From: a virus
IMG/VR virus record: IMGVR_UViG_3300013286_000074
Span: 1-21,366 of that record
Length of the DNA: 21,366 bases
Strand: one strand, 5' to 3'
The notes under the pieces were generated by a model. It did not search any database and had not been told where the DNA came from. It was given only the letters and a program-made list of their open reading frames with translations. This document shows positions 5,275-12,070 of the stretch, in pieces. How positions within the stretch are numbered: position 1 is the stretch's first letter; every line of letters begins with the position of its first letter. The position numbers were made by a program, and so were the translations under genes.

Positions 5275-6015
5275 ACGTTTAAAGCATTTTTCTTCATAAA
5301 AATGAGGTAAATATCGTTTCATCCAACTATTTACCTTTTGTGGTTTTATACTTAATATTTCTGAAACTTTTGAAACCCAACCAAACTTTGTGAAATCTAT
5401 ATTAGAATTCAATATCAAATTTTTGTATGGATTCCATTTTAAATCTGTTTTATTTCTCACAGATTCACCTATTTCTTTTTTTGTTCTTTTAATTTTTCTA
5501 ATTTTTCTTTTTTCGGCAATCTTAAAATATTCAGTGTAATCTGGTTGGAATTCAATATCAATTATTTTATTTATTAGTTCTATATTATAGCAACTTGAAT
5601 AATGTAATTCAATTAAAGTCCAACCCGATGCTTCAATTTCATCATGTCGAAGTTTATAATACTCTTTTAAATTTCCAGATCTATCGTAATGCTGATTGCC
5701 ATTTACTTCAATGCCGAGCTTTATGTCTGGAAATGCAATATCAATAGAATAAAATCTAGATTGAAGAGGTTGCCACTCTTCGATAAAAACTAAACCTTTA
5801 GAAATTAAATATTTCTTTAAATGTTCACAGGGGCTAGATTTAAATTTAGTATGTCTTTTCCATACATGCTTATCTGGGTTGTCTTTTAAATATTGTTTAC
5901 GTTTTTCACTGAGAAGTAACCTAGTTTTATCATCATGTTGATGTGAACATTTATCGCTACAATATTTTGCTCTAACTCTAAGATTTTCATTACCGCATCT
6001 TGGACATAACTTCAT
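5230..6015 (-). CDS. Vsr-like (PD-(D/E)XK) homing endonuclease abutting a tRNA
   Basis: This 261-residue endonuclease opens with a Cys4 zinc motif, CPRCGN...YCSDKC (residues 4-23). A nuclease core follows with FYSIDIAFPDIKLGIEVNGNQHY (about 87-109). Its D...ExxGxQH order fits the Vsr-like/EDxHD homing-endonuclease group. The C-terminal part (GWVSKVSEILSIKPQKVNSWMKRYLPHF) looks like a helix-turn-helix DNA-binding unit. After KCFKR the last 14 residues are read from the tRNA-like gene at 5193-5274, so the native stop has probably been lost or displaced. A late promoter (6046-6053) lies within an inverted repeat that reaches the Shine-Dalgarno. The codons are more AT-rich than those of the neighbours. 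The nuclease class is likely; the target, probably the tRNA, is inferred. Confidence 0.8.
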   Translation of the reverse strand: MKLCPRCGNENLRVRAKYCSDKCSHQHDDKTRLLLSEKRKQYLKDNPDKHVWKRHTKFKSSPCEHLKKYLISKGLVFIEEWQPLQSRFYSIDIAFPDIKLGIEVNGNQHYDRSGNLKEYYKLRHDEIEASGWTLIELHYSSCYNIELINKIIDIEFQPDYTEYFKIAEKRKIRKIKRTKKEIGESVRNKTDLKWNPYKNLILNSNIDFTKFGWVSKVSEILSIKPQKVNSWMKRYLPHFYEEKCFKRAPVSSPPSKRSSTM

Positions 6016-6023
6016 AAAGTCTC

Positions 6024-6081
6024 CATTTGAACCTATAATACTTTATATTTATAATTCTTAGTATTTTGACAGGTTCAAATG
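6024..6081 (-). promoter_or_regulatory. Inverted repeat enclosing a late promoter and masking the RBS
   Basis: On the minus strand the 11-base arm CATTTGAACCT (6081-6071) is perfectly complementary to AGGTTCAAATG (6034-6024), and the latter runs into the Shine-Dalgarno (ATGGAG). TATAAATA (6053-6046) lies between the arms. Read-through transcripts would fold and hide the RBS. Transcripts started at the late promoter would lack the left arm. Confidence 0.65.
6046..6053 (-). promoter_or_regulatory. T4-type late promoter for the Vsr-like endonuclease
   Basis: The box TATAAATA lies 30 bases before the ATG at 6015, inside the loop of the inverted repeat at 6024-6081. Confidence 0.65.
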
Positions 6082-6110
6082 TCAATCAAGAGCTAACGGC
6101 GCATTAAAAG

Positions 6111-6296
6111 TTAAGAGATTCGACCAAGTCGATGCATAAGATTTGCAACCTGGTTGATTTCTGTATTGGAAAGATCTAGACGAAGGTAATGATCTAGAGC
6201 ACGCTTAATCAGAGGAACATCGGCTGGCGAATAAACACCACCTCGGACTTCCTTAGGTTTGGTAGAAGGATTGAAATCTTCATCAAGAGGCTTCAT
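6111..6296 (-). CDS. Hypothetical protein, 61 aa
   Basis: No family is recognised. It has a polar N-terminus (MKPLDEDFNPSTKPKEVRGG) and a helical remainder (ADVPLIKRALDHYLRLDLSNTEINQVANLMHRLGRI). The ATG overlaps the TGA of the upstream gene (ATGA), which indicates coupled translation from the promoter at 6497-6525. Confidence 0.65.
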   Translation of the reverse strand: MKPLDEDFNPSTKPKEVRGGVYSPADVPLIKRALDHYLRLDLSNTEINQVANLMHRLGRIS

Positions 6297-6466
6297 AGCT
6301 TCGACCCAGTAGTCATGAGCCAGGTATTGGCTGTGTCCATCCAGTCAAGCATTTCAGGCTTAAGAGTTTCACCATTCCTATAAGCATTGATAAGATGACA
6401 ATATGCTTCTTCCACGGCAATACGACCATCACGCATAGTGGGAAAGGTATAAGTCTCAATTTCCAT
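6293..6466 (-). CDS. Hypothetical protein, 57 aa
   Basis: The start is set at the ATG at 6466 because GGAGG lies 8 bases upstream; an ATG at 6490 is in frame but lacks a ribosome binding site. The product begins MEIETYTFPTMRDGR and is mostly helical (IAVEEAYCHLINAYRNGE, MLDWMDTANTWLM). No family is recognised. It is the first gene after the promoter at 6497-6525 and is coupled to the next gene. Confidence 0.6.
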   Translation of the reverse strand: MEIETYTFPTMRDGRIAVEEAYCHLINAYRNGETLKPEMLDWMDTANTWLMTTGSKL

Positions 6467-6496
6467 ATCAGCCTCCATGAACAAATTCATATATTC

Positions 6497-6525
6497 TATA
6501 TATATCGAAACCGGAAAAATGTCAA
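6497..6525 (-). promoter_or_regulatory. Host-type promoter for the 6466-6111 pair
   Basis: On the minus strand TTGACA (6525-6520), 17 bases and TATATA (6502-6497) are seen. The TGA stop of the 43-residue gene upstream is part of the TTGACA box. Confidence 0.65.
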
Positions 6526-6653
6526 TCTTTCTTTTTCTTTTTGGTTATATGAGTTGCAGTTGCAACTACCGCAAACACGGTAAGAATACCTGAGACCCAA
6601 CCCCAGAAGAAAATTGAAACGAGAGTAGAGAAGCTAATACCCACAATAGTCAT
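6522..6653 (-). CDS. Small membrane protein, 43 aa
   Basis: From the ATG at 6653 the minus strand encodes a 43-residue protein. A hydrophobic segment fills most of it (ISFSTLVSIFFWGWVSGILT and VFAVVATATHI), and it ends in KKKKKD. It resembles a one- or two-pass membrane peptide with a cytoplasmic basic tail. It starts 16 bases after the stop of the 6670-7209 gene, with AGGA upstream. Its TGA doubles as part of the next promoter. No family is recognised. Confidence 0.6.
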   Translation of the reverse strand: MTIVGISFSTLVSIFFWGWVSGILTVFAVVATATHITKKKKKD

Positions 6654-6669
6654 GATAAAATCCTATAGT

Positions 6670-7209
6670 TTAGCGGAAAAAGCGTCCCCACTTACCGCTT
6701 TTATTAATATTGCCGTATCTGTCCGCTGTTACACTTAGTGTACTTCCACAAAAGTTTTCTCTAAGATTAATTTTAGCTTCACCCTTGATAACACCATTGT
6801 GCGTACATTGCATATGAAGAAATTGAGGCATTTTCTTCCCTGTAAACTCTACTGCATAATAATGCCGATTGTTGCGAGCATTAAACCGAAGAGAGGCAGT
6901 TTTAGTTTGAATACCACCTACAGTATCAACAGTAGGAGTATTATACTCTGCAATATTGTCATTAAGATCCATACATGATCTAATCTCACCGATCTGATGA
7001 TAATTAATAGCACCCAATCGGCAAAGAAGATGAAGGAAATTACGCTGGATCTCATAATTATCTTTGGATCGAACTGAATCCTCAATAAGAGGATCCTCAA
7101 TAATAATCCTACCAGCAACCAAATGGTCCAGAAGTTGCAATCCATACGTAAAATCCGTACGAATAGCAGAAAACGATTTGTTGCTAATATCTTGAATAGA
7201 GCGAGACAT
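6670..7209 (-). CDS. Hypothetical protein, 179 aa
   Basis: I do not recognise a family. The N-terminal half is helical (SAIRTDFTYGLQLLDHLVAGR, YEIQRNFLHLLCRLGAI). The C-terminal half looks beta-rich (KTASLRFNARNNRHYYAVEFTG, KGEAKINLRENFCGSTLSVTADRYG). Six cysteines or histidines are scattered without a CxxC pair. The ATG overlaps the upstream stop (TAATG), so it is coupled to the 74-residue gene and driven from 7459-7487. Confidence 0.7.
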   Translation of the reverse strand: MSRSIQDISNKSFSAIRTDFTYGLQLLDHLVAGRIIIEDPLIEDSVRSKDNYEIQRNFLHLLCRLGAINYHQIGEIRSCMDLNDNIAEYNTPTVDTVGGIQTKTASLRFNARNNRHYYAVEFTGKKMPQFLHMQCTHNGVIKGEAKINLRENFCGSTLSVTADRYGNINKSGKWGRFFR

Positions 7210-7433
7210 TAAAAGAACCCTTCCGTATGCATCTGAATGTCTTCAATTCGATGCGAGATAGTCTTGGCAGAATATTGAACGCCGTTAATTTCAAAGAAAT
7301 GGCGCCCACCAATAGGACCGGTCTTTTCCCACCGAAGCTTAAGAGCTTCACTTTCACGAAAAGGTGAAATGCCATGAGTCCAAAGGCGACCAGTCTTTAG
7401 TTCAAATGCACCACCGGAAAGATTAGTAATCAT
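7209..7433 (-). CDS. Hypothetical protein, 74 aa
   Basis: The start is placed at the ATG at 7433, directly after the shared leader GGAATGGAGATCAAC; an in-frame start at 7445 falls within that leader. The product (MITNLSGGAFELKTGRLW...) is beta-rich, with GPIGGRHFFEINGVQYSAKTISHRIE. No family is recognised. It is the first gene of the 7433-6522 run. Confidence 0.65.
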   Translation of the reverse strand: MITNLSGGAFELKTGRLWTHGISPFRESEALKLRWEKTGPIGGRHFFEINGVQYSAKTISHRIEDIQMHTEGFF

Positions 7434-7438
7434 GTTGA

Positions 7439-7487
7439 TCTCCATTCCCTATAGATTATGTATAATCCATTCCAGGAAAAATGTCAA
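7439..7487 (-). repeat. Promoter and leader cassette, second copy of 1789-1837
   Basis: These 49 bases match 1789-1837 with only two mismatches. They contain TTGACA (7487-7482), a 17-base spacer, TATACA (7464-7459) and the leader up to the Shine-Dalgarno. They drive the gene starting at 7433. Confidence 0.8.
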
Positions 7488-7493
7488 CTCAAA

Positions 7494-7703
7494 TTTTATC
7501 AAACTCCTTGGGGAACTTTTGATTCTCCTAAGGCTTTAGAGCCTCAATTTACAATGAGTCGAATGAAAAACTTTTGTATTAACAACACAAGAAAACTAAC
7601 TAAAGGTGTATTCCTCGGTTGTGAAATATTAAAAGAAAAATTCACAACCGAGGATATAGGAAAGACATATAAAGAATTAGGTTTTAAAACTAAATCTTGT
7701 TAA
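7494..7703 (+). pseudogene. C-terminal remnant of a homing endonuclease
   Basis: The plus-strand frame from 7494 reads FYQTPWGTFDSPKALEP, then FTMSRMKNFCINNTRKLT, and ends FTTEDIGKTYKELGFKTKSC. The TPWGTFxS start and the GKTYKELGF end are patterns I associate with the C-terminal DNA-binding part of phage HNH/GIY-YIG endonucleases. No nuclease domain precedes it, only the promoter of the gene at 7433. It is antisense to the surrounding genes, and its end overlaps the last codons of the dehydrogenase gene. It is the tail of an otherwise lost endonuclease. Confidence 0.6.
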
Positions 7704-8517
7704 GTTTAATATGTTGTTGCTTTTCTCTGTCAAGAAGCTCTTCGTAAACATTTCTATAGTCACAATTCATGTTCCATGCTTCACGTAGCACGGATAAAGA
7801 ATTTTCAGAGAAATGTACAAAAGCGGGGACATCCTTATTGAAGCAACTGCCACCGAAACCTCTTCGTCCATCCCAACCTGGGACGTTGGTATGTGAAGTA
7901 CCCACACGCTTATCAGTTCCGATAGCACTTACAATCTTGTTGAAGTTGCCACCTTCCTTACCGATAAGATCATAGAACTGATTGAACCAAACGACTTTAG
8001 TAGCAAGAAATGAATTAATTCCGTACTTAACAAAGCTTGCATCAATAGTCGACATGTGATAGACGGGACATGGCTTACATGAACTATACTGTTCATAGAT
8101 CCGTTCTACAGCCTTAGTCTTATCAAACGTACCACCGAAAACATGCATGATAGGATTTACGAAATCCTCATTAGCTCGACTTTCAGTTAAAAACTCAGGA
8201 TTATAGACAATCGAATCACCAAAGCTTGCAATAATATCAGGAGTAACTGTAGACTTAACTACTACCAAGCAGTTAGGGTTATTTTGTACTAGATACTTGA
8301 CTGCTGATTCTACAATAGAACCGTCAATTACACCATCTTTACCCATTGGTGTTGGAGCACAAACAAATGCAATATCTAGATCTGTAGGAATATTCTCAAT
8401 CGGATAGTTGTAGTTTGGATCTACAATAAACTTGATGATGTTTGGATGATTGAATCCATAATCAACAGCCTTACCAACAAAGCCGTGCGCAATAATAGCC
8501 ATTTTCAATTTAGTCAT
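7690..8517 (-). CDS. UDP-glucose 6-dehydrogenase-like protein, short form
   Basis: Members oxidise a UDP-sugar to the uronic acid with two NAD. The 275-residue protein has an N-terminal Rossmann fold with GFVGKA (residues 12-17), VCAPTPMGKDG (52-62), VVVKSTVTP (85-93) and YNPEFLTESRA (105-115). The middle domain has KYGINSFLATKVVWFNQ, and the catalytic cysteine is in GFGGSCFNKD (Cys225). The usual C-terminal UDP-binding domain (full enzymes are about 390-440 residues) is missing, so substrate binding may differ. Its last few codons overlap an endonuclease remnant, so the end may have been altered. UDP-glucuronate for a glycosyltransferase is a possible use. Confidence 0.85.
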   Translation of the reverse strand: MTKLKMAIIAHGFVGKAVDYGFNHPNIIKFIVDPNYNYPIENIPTDLDIAFVCAPTPMGKDGVIDGSIVESAVKYLVQNNPNCLVVVKSTVTPDIIASFGDSIVYNPEFLTESRANEDFVNPIMHVFGGTFDKTKAVERIYEQYSSCKPCPVYHMSTIDASFVKYGINSFLATKVVWFNQFYDLIGKEGGNFNKIVSAIGTDKRVGTSHTNVPGWDGRRGFGGSCFNKDVPAFVHFSENSLSVLREAWNMNCDYRNVYEELLDREKQQHIKLNKI

Positions 8518-8527
8518 AATATAGTCC

Positions 8528-9271
8528 TCAAGTTAAGGAAGAGTACGAAAGTATCTCCCATGTTCCATCATAATGTTCAACTAATGCAGTACATGATTCT
8601 ACCCAGTCACCGGTATTCATATATGCAATATCGTTTATTGTTTTAATTTCTGCTGTGTGAATATGACCACAGATTACACCTTGAAAATTACGTTTCTTGG
8701 CATATGTAGATATAGTATATTCAAACTTGAATATAAAGTCAACTGCTTTCTTTACTCTGTACTTTAAAAATTTGCTTAATGACCAATAACCGAAGCCTAG
8801 TCTATGTCGAATCCAATTAAATCTGCTATTGATGTCTAAAACAAAATCATAAGCTTTGTCACCAAGGAAACCAATCCATGGAGCTAAGCGAGTAATGCCA
8901 TCAAAAAGATCACCATGAATAACTAGATATTTATTGCCGTCTAGACCGATATGTGTAATCTGATTGCAGATCTTAATCCGACCAAAACTTACACCATATG
9001 GAATCATAGGGCGAAGAAATTCATCGTGATTACCCGCCACATAGATTACGTCAGTACCTTGTTTGGCAAAACCTAGAATCCGACGAACAACTTTAGTGTG
9101 TGAATCCTTCCACTTGAGTTTATTCTGCTGGATTTTCCATGCATCAATAATATCACCAACAAGGTAGAGTGTTTCGCATTCATTATTCTTTAAAAAGCTA
9201 TTAAGTAAATCTGCCTTACAATCTTTGGTTCCTAGATGAACATCGGATATAAAGATAGATTTATACTTCAC
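8528..9271 (-). CDS. LpxH-like metallophosphoesterase
   Basis: This 247-residue calcineurin-type phosphoesterase shows all metal-binding blocks: ISDVHLG (residues 8-14), VGDIIDAW (38-45), GNHDE (80-84), VIHGD (about 117-121) and CGHIHTA (about 203-209). The spacing and GDxxDxW pattern are those of the UDP-2,3-diacylglucosamine pyrophosphatase (LpxH) group, which acts in lipid A synthesis. Whether the phage enzyme uses that substrate is unknown. The start is taken as GTG at 9271, overlapping the regA TGA (GTGA) with AGGA upstream; an earlier in-frame ATG at 9310 would lie inside regA. It replaces DNA polymerase as the gene after regA. Confidence 0.8.
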   Translation of the reverse strand: MKYKSIFISDVHLGTKDCKADLLNSFLKNNECETLYLVGDIIDAWKIQQNKLKWKDSHTKVVRRILGFAKQGTDVIYVAGNHDEFLRPMIPYGVSFGRIKICNQITHIGLDGNKYLVIHGDLFDGITRLAPWIGFLGDKAYDFVLDINSRFNWIRHRLGFGYWSLSKFLKYRVKKAVDFIFKFEYTISTYAKKRNFQGVICGHIHTAEIKTINDIAYMNTGDWVESCTALVEHYDGTWEILSYSSLT

Positions 9272-9672
9272 TTGCGCTTTCCTATAGTGTATTTTGCTAG
9301 AAGTGTCCAATCATTCTTCTCTTTATGAGGAAGAATCTTGATTTGATTAAGAGTAGCGATTGGTTTCTTCACCAAGTCAGGTTCTATAATCTTAATTAGA
9401 TCCCAATCTTCAAGAAGTTTGGCAATTGTATTCCGACGACCTTTATCCTCGTCTGAAAAGTTTGAAGCTTTACCATCAAGCTCAAATAGTTCTTTAAAGT
9501 GAAGAATTACATATCTACCTTGCTTGTGCAAGATATGACAAGATTGATAGAGGGTCTTGTCTTTTCGTGAAGCCACACCAATACGAGTTAGTGTTTCTTT
9601 AATCTTTAGAAAATCATCTTCTTCACCAAGACGAATCTCAATCCCTTTACCTTTAAAAATATCATCAGTCAT
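9268..9672 (-). CDS. regA: RegA translational repressor
   Basis: RegA binds the initiation regions of many T4 early mRNAs, including those of genes 44 and 45, and lowers their translation. The 134-residue product matches T4 RegA closely: IEIRL...DDFLKIKETLTRIGVASRKDKTLYQSCHILHKQGRYVILHFKELFELDG, then EDKGRRNTIAKLLEDWDLI and the end LLAKYTIGKRK. It is about a dozen residues longer than T4 RegA, owing to an N-terminal extension and an altered loop. It follows gp62 with a 69-base gap that contains a TATAAATA box. The next gene overlaps its stop. Confidence 0.95.
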   Translation of the reverse strand: MTDDIFKGKGIEIRLGEEDDFLKIKETLTRIGVASRKDKTLYQSCHILHKQGRYVILHFKELFELDGKASNFSDEDKGRRNTIAKLLEDWDLIKIIEPDLVKKPIATLNQIKILPHKEKNDWTLLAKYTIGKRK

Positions 9673-9716
9673 AGCCCACCTTTATTTTGTTCTATCATTA
9701 CAATCAAATGACCGAA

Positions 9717-9724
9717 TATTTATA
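9717..9724 (-). promoter_or_regulatory. Possible late promoter ahead of regA
   Basis: TATAAATA on the minus strand lies 45 bases before the regA ATG, in a rare intergenic gap. It matches the T4 late box exactly, but late regA expression would be unusual, so this is tentative. Confidence 0.4.
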
Positions 9725-9741
9725 AAAGTAAGGCCTACAAA

Positions 9742-10119
9742 CTATTCAGTTCCTGTTTCAAGATACTCCTTGATCTGTTTAACTTGCTTCGGAGATAAAA
9801 TCTTTAAATACTCATCTGCCTTTTTATTACTACACTTATAATATGTCATTATAAGTTCAACATTCTTATCTTGCTTTTTCTTAGTCCATTTGGAAAACCG
9901 TTTCCTAGATCTAATAATGTTAGTCAGATATTCATATTGAAGTCTACTGTCTAGATGATAGAGCATATTCATATTGTTCGCATATTCAACTGTATCGTGA
10001 AAGTACGAAAAGCCTTTATTGATCATCCATGCGTTATAGTCTTTTTCACCTGCTTCATCGGCCATCATATCCTTTTTGCTATGACCGATAGCATTGATAT
10101 AGTCAAACGGGCTCGTCAT
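9742..10119 (-). CDS. 62: Clamp loader small subunit (gp62)
   Basis: With gp44 this subunit forms the complex that opens and loads the gp45 clamp. From the ATG at 10119 (AAGGA upstream) the product is 125 residues: MTSPFDYINAIGHSKKDMM, a central SRLQYEYLTNIIRSRKRFSKWTKKK block, and the helical tail LSPKQVKQIKEYLE. T4 gp62 is 187 residues and diverged, but RGKRYGKWAK there matches RKRFSKWTKK here. Its place between gp44 and RegA agrees with T4. In-frame upstream codons to 10182 lie inside the zinc-protein gene and lack a Shine-Dalgarno. Confidence 0.85.
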   Translation of the reverse strand: MTSPFDYINAIGHSKKDMMADEAGEKDYNAWMINKGFSYFHDTVEYANNMNMLYHLDSRLQYEYLTNIIRSRKRFSKWTKKKQDKNVELIMTYYKCSNKKADEYLKILSPKQVKQIKEYLETGTE

Positions 10120-10297
10120 TTTCTTGATTTCCTTTTGATAGAACCTCTGCTGATTTATCCCAAAACCTAGCACAGTCATCACATATTTCTAGATCTACTA
10201 CACCATCAGCAGTACCAACTCTAAGTTCATGCACAGGGTTCTTTGCTTTAAGAACCCTTTTGCATGTGGCACACTTTCGGTGTTTCCACCAACTCAT
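10103..10297 (-). CDS. Small Cys4 zinc protein between gp44 and gp62
   Basis: This 64-residue protein has CATC near the N-terminus and CDDC about 28 residues later, a likely four-cysteine zinc ribbon, followed by a polar tail. No family is recognised. The ATG at 10297 overlaps the gp44 TGA (ATGA), GGAGG is upstream, and its own end overlaps the gp62 start by 17 bases. A role beside the clamp loader is suggested only by position; T4 has no such gene there. An alternative GTG start is at 10303. Confidence 0.7.
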   Translation of the reverse strand: MSWWKHRKCATCKRVLKAKNPVHELRVGTADGVVDLEICDDCARFWDKSAEVLSKGNQENDEPV

Positions 10298-11244
10298 TTC
10301 CACGATCCCTCCATCATAATCTCAGTCAGGCAACACACCAAGTTAATCTCTTGGTCGGCTGCAAATGCATGCTGGTACTGATACTTGCCTAGAATGAGAA
10401 CTACTGCTGGAATAGTATCTTTTGTTACATATTGGCTTGCTTGATCAAAGATCATACGATACATGCCATTAGCATCGTTGTCGATGTTTTCAGCGACCCA
10501 CTTGCGCATGTTGGTATAGTCACGTTCCTTTAGAAAGGTCATCAGTGTCTTGAGTGTTACTTCCTGTAGATTAACAAGAATGCCAGAGTCAATCTTACCC
10601 GTAGCTGAATACCGCTGAAGTTCATTTAGAACTCGGCGCCAATCAGGAAAGTGTTTCTTGAGGACTTCAGCGATAACGGCCTTATCAAATTCAATTCCTT
10701 CAGTAGTGAGAATTTGACAAATTCTTTTCATGAACTGTTGAGCAAGACCGGGTAGTTCTTTCTTGGTAATCTTGAAGTCGATTACAGAACAACGAGAATG
10801 AAGTGGTTCGATGATGCGATTCTTGTAATTACAAGTGAGAATGAAACCACAGTTCTTTGAAAACTCTTCCATAAAGTTACGAAGAGCAGGTTGTACTGGG
10901 CTTGTACCACCGGCGGACAAATAATCTGCTTCATCTAACAAAATATATTTGCGACCTGTGGATGAAATTGACATAGAAGATGCAAACTGTTTAATATGAT
11001 TACGAAGAGCATCAATATTTGCGTTTAATGAACCATTGATAACTATATAGTCACACCCTAACTCCTCAAGCATAGCACGAGCAACAGTTGTTTTACCACA
11101 ACCAGCACCACCAGCAAGTAGCAGATTTGGAATATTCTTTTGGTTAACAAATTCTTGGAATACAGACTTAATATTGTCTGGCAGAATAGTGTCTGCGATA
11201 GTCTTAGGTCGATAGCGCTCCACCCACAAGAATTCTTCAAGCAT
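10294..11244 (-). CDS. 44: Clamp loader ATPase large subunit (gp44)
   Basis: This is the AAA+ ATPase that, with gp62, loads the gp45 sliding clamp at primer ends. In 316 residues it shows the N-terminal WVERYRPKTI, Walker A GGAGCGKT (45-52), Walker B ILLDEAD (101-107), sensor 1 in FILTCNYKNRII (134-145) and the arginine-finger motif SRC (150-152), then a helical lid and collar domain. Its length equals that of T4 gp44 (319). The start at 11244 is preferred because GGAGATATTGACA precedes it; the in-frame ATG at 11259 overlaps that Shine-Dalgarno. It is separated from gp45 by a hairpin-rich 106-base spacer. Confidence 0.95.
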   Translation of the reverse strand: MLEEFLWVERYRPKTIADTILPDNIKSVFQEFVNQKNIPNLLLAGGAGCGKTTVARAMLEELGCDYIVINGSLNANIDALRNHIKQFASSMSISSTGRKYILLDEADYLSAGGTSPVQPALRNFMEEFSKNCGFILTCNYKNRIIEPLHSRCSVIDFKITKKELPGLAQQFMKRICQILTTEGIEFDKAVIAEVLKKHFPDWRRVLNELQRYSATGKIDSGILVNLQEVTLKTLMTFLKERDYTNMRKWVAENIDNDANGMYRMIFDQASQYVTKDTIPAVVLILGKYQYQHAFAADQEINLVCCLTEIMMEGSWK

Positions 11245-11270
11245 TGTCAATATCTCCATAATAAAGTAAA

Positions 11271-11349
11271 CGCCGGTTACGAGGTCCGGCGACGACTTTT
11301 CGTATCGTCCGCTTCACCAGATGGTGCAATACGCCAACGTTACAGTTGG
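11271..11349 (-). promoter_or_regulatory. Four tandem hairpins in the gp45-gp44 spacer
   Basis: Inverted repeats follow one another: 11271-11276 with 11286-11291 (CGCCGG/CCGGCG), 11291-11295 with 11305-11309, 11315-11318 with 11323-11326, and 11334-11338 with 11345-11349. On the minus strand the last, GC-rich hairpin is followed by TTTACTTTATT, weakly terminator-like. The cluster could attenuate transcription from gp45 into gp44, or be an RNA processing or protein-binding element. Confidence 0.5.
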
Positions 11350-11350
11350 A

Positions 11351-12010
11351 TTAGCCTTTAAATGTGCTGTTGGACTCAACAGCCACAAAGTATTCTACCT
11401 CGGTTCCAGTAAACTTGGAGAGACCCTTGGCAGAAATTTCAACATCATAAGCACCAGGAAGTAGCTTAAGATTATCAGCACGAATAATCATGCGGAATAT
11501 GTTTGTGGTGTCACCGACCTTGACCGAATAAACATCACCGGATGGATTCTTGCTGTCAATAGCCTGGACAGTAATGGATTCACCATCACCAACAACCGCA
11601 ATTTCAGGAAGTGATAGAACGGCTAGAGCCTTAAGAACTTCCTGAAGATCAGTTGCATCAATCGTGAACTTCACCTCTGGATCAGGAAGCTTAATGTCCT
11701 TGTCTGGTGGTGTCACAATCAGACTTGGCTCTGTGAAGGTATAATTTAGCTTGCGTTGACCCTCGCGGATTTCCATAAACTTTTCCTGAACATCAAGTTC
11801 AGGATCTGAGAAGAGGGAAATAGTCCCGAGGAAACGACTCAGATCGTAGATTGCAAACTGACCCGAAATATCCTGAGCAATCTTTGCACGAGCCATAATT
11901 GTCTTACCGGTAGAAATGGTGGACAGTGTCTTGCCTGGCTTGAACTGAATTGACGGGTTAATTGTAGAAAAGTTTTTAAGAATTTGTAGGGTACGTGAAT
12001 CAAACTTCAT
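11351..12010 (-). CDS. 45: Sliding clamp (gp45), DNA polymerase processivity factor
   Basis: This PCNA-like trimeric clamp tethers the phage polymerase and, in T4, also activates late transcription. The 219-residue product resembles T4 gp45 (228) throughout: MKFDSRTLQILKNFSTIN at the N-terminus, FAIYDLSRFLGTISLFSDPE, DLQEVLKALAVLSLPEIAV, and the end YFVAVESNSTFKG matching YVVALEADST in T4. The ATG follows GGAG with 7 bases spacing. It has its own promoter at 12041-12069. The TATAAATA boxes elsewhere in the window suggest this clamp-dependent late system is used. Confidence 0.93.
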   Translation of the reverse strand: MKFDSRTLQILKNFSTINPSIQFKPGKTLSTISTGKTIMARAKIAQDISGQFAIYDLSRFLGTISLFSDPELDVQEKFMEIREGQRKLNYTFTEPSLIVTPPDKDIKLPDPEVKFTIDATDLQEVLKALAVLSLPEIAVVGDGESITVQAIDSKNPSGDVYSVKVGDTTNIFRMIIRADNLKLLPGAYDVEISAKGLSKFTGTEVEYFVAVESNSTFKG

Positions 12011-12040
12011 TTTTATTCTCCATGATGAAACGATATACCA

Positions 12041-12069
12041 TATGTATACGGTATACTATAAAATGTCAA
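12041..12069 (-). promoter_or_regulatory. Host-type promoter for gp45
   Basis: On the minus strand TTGACA (12069-12064), 17 bases and TACATA (12046-12041) lie about 30 bases before the gp45 ATG. The spacer and -10 region contain overlapping GTATAC palindromes. Confidence 0.65.
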
Positions 12070-12070
12070 C

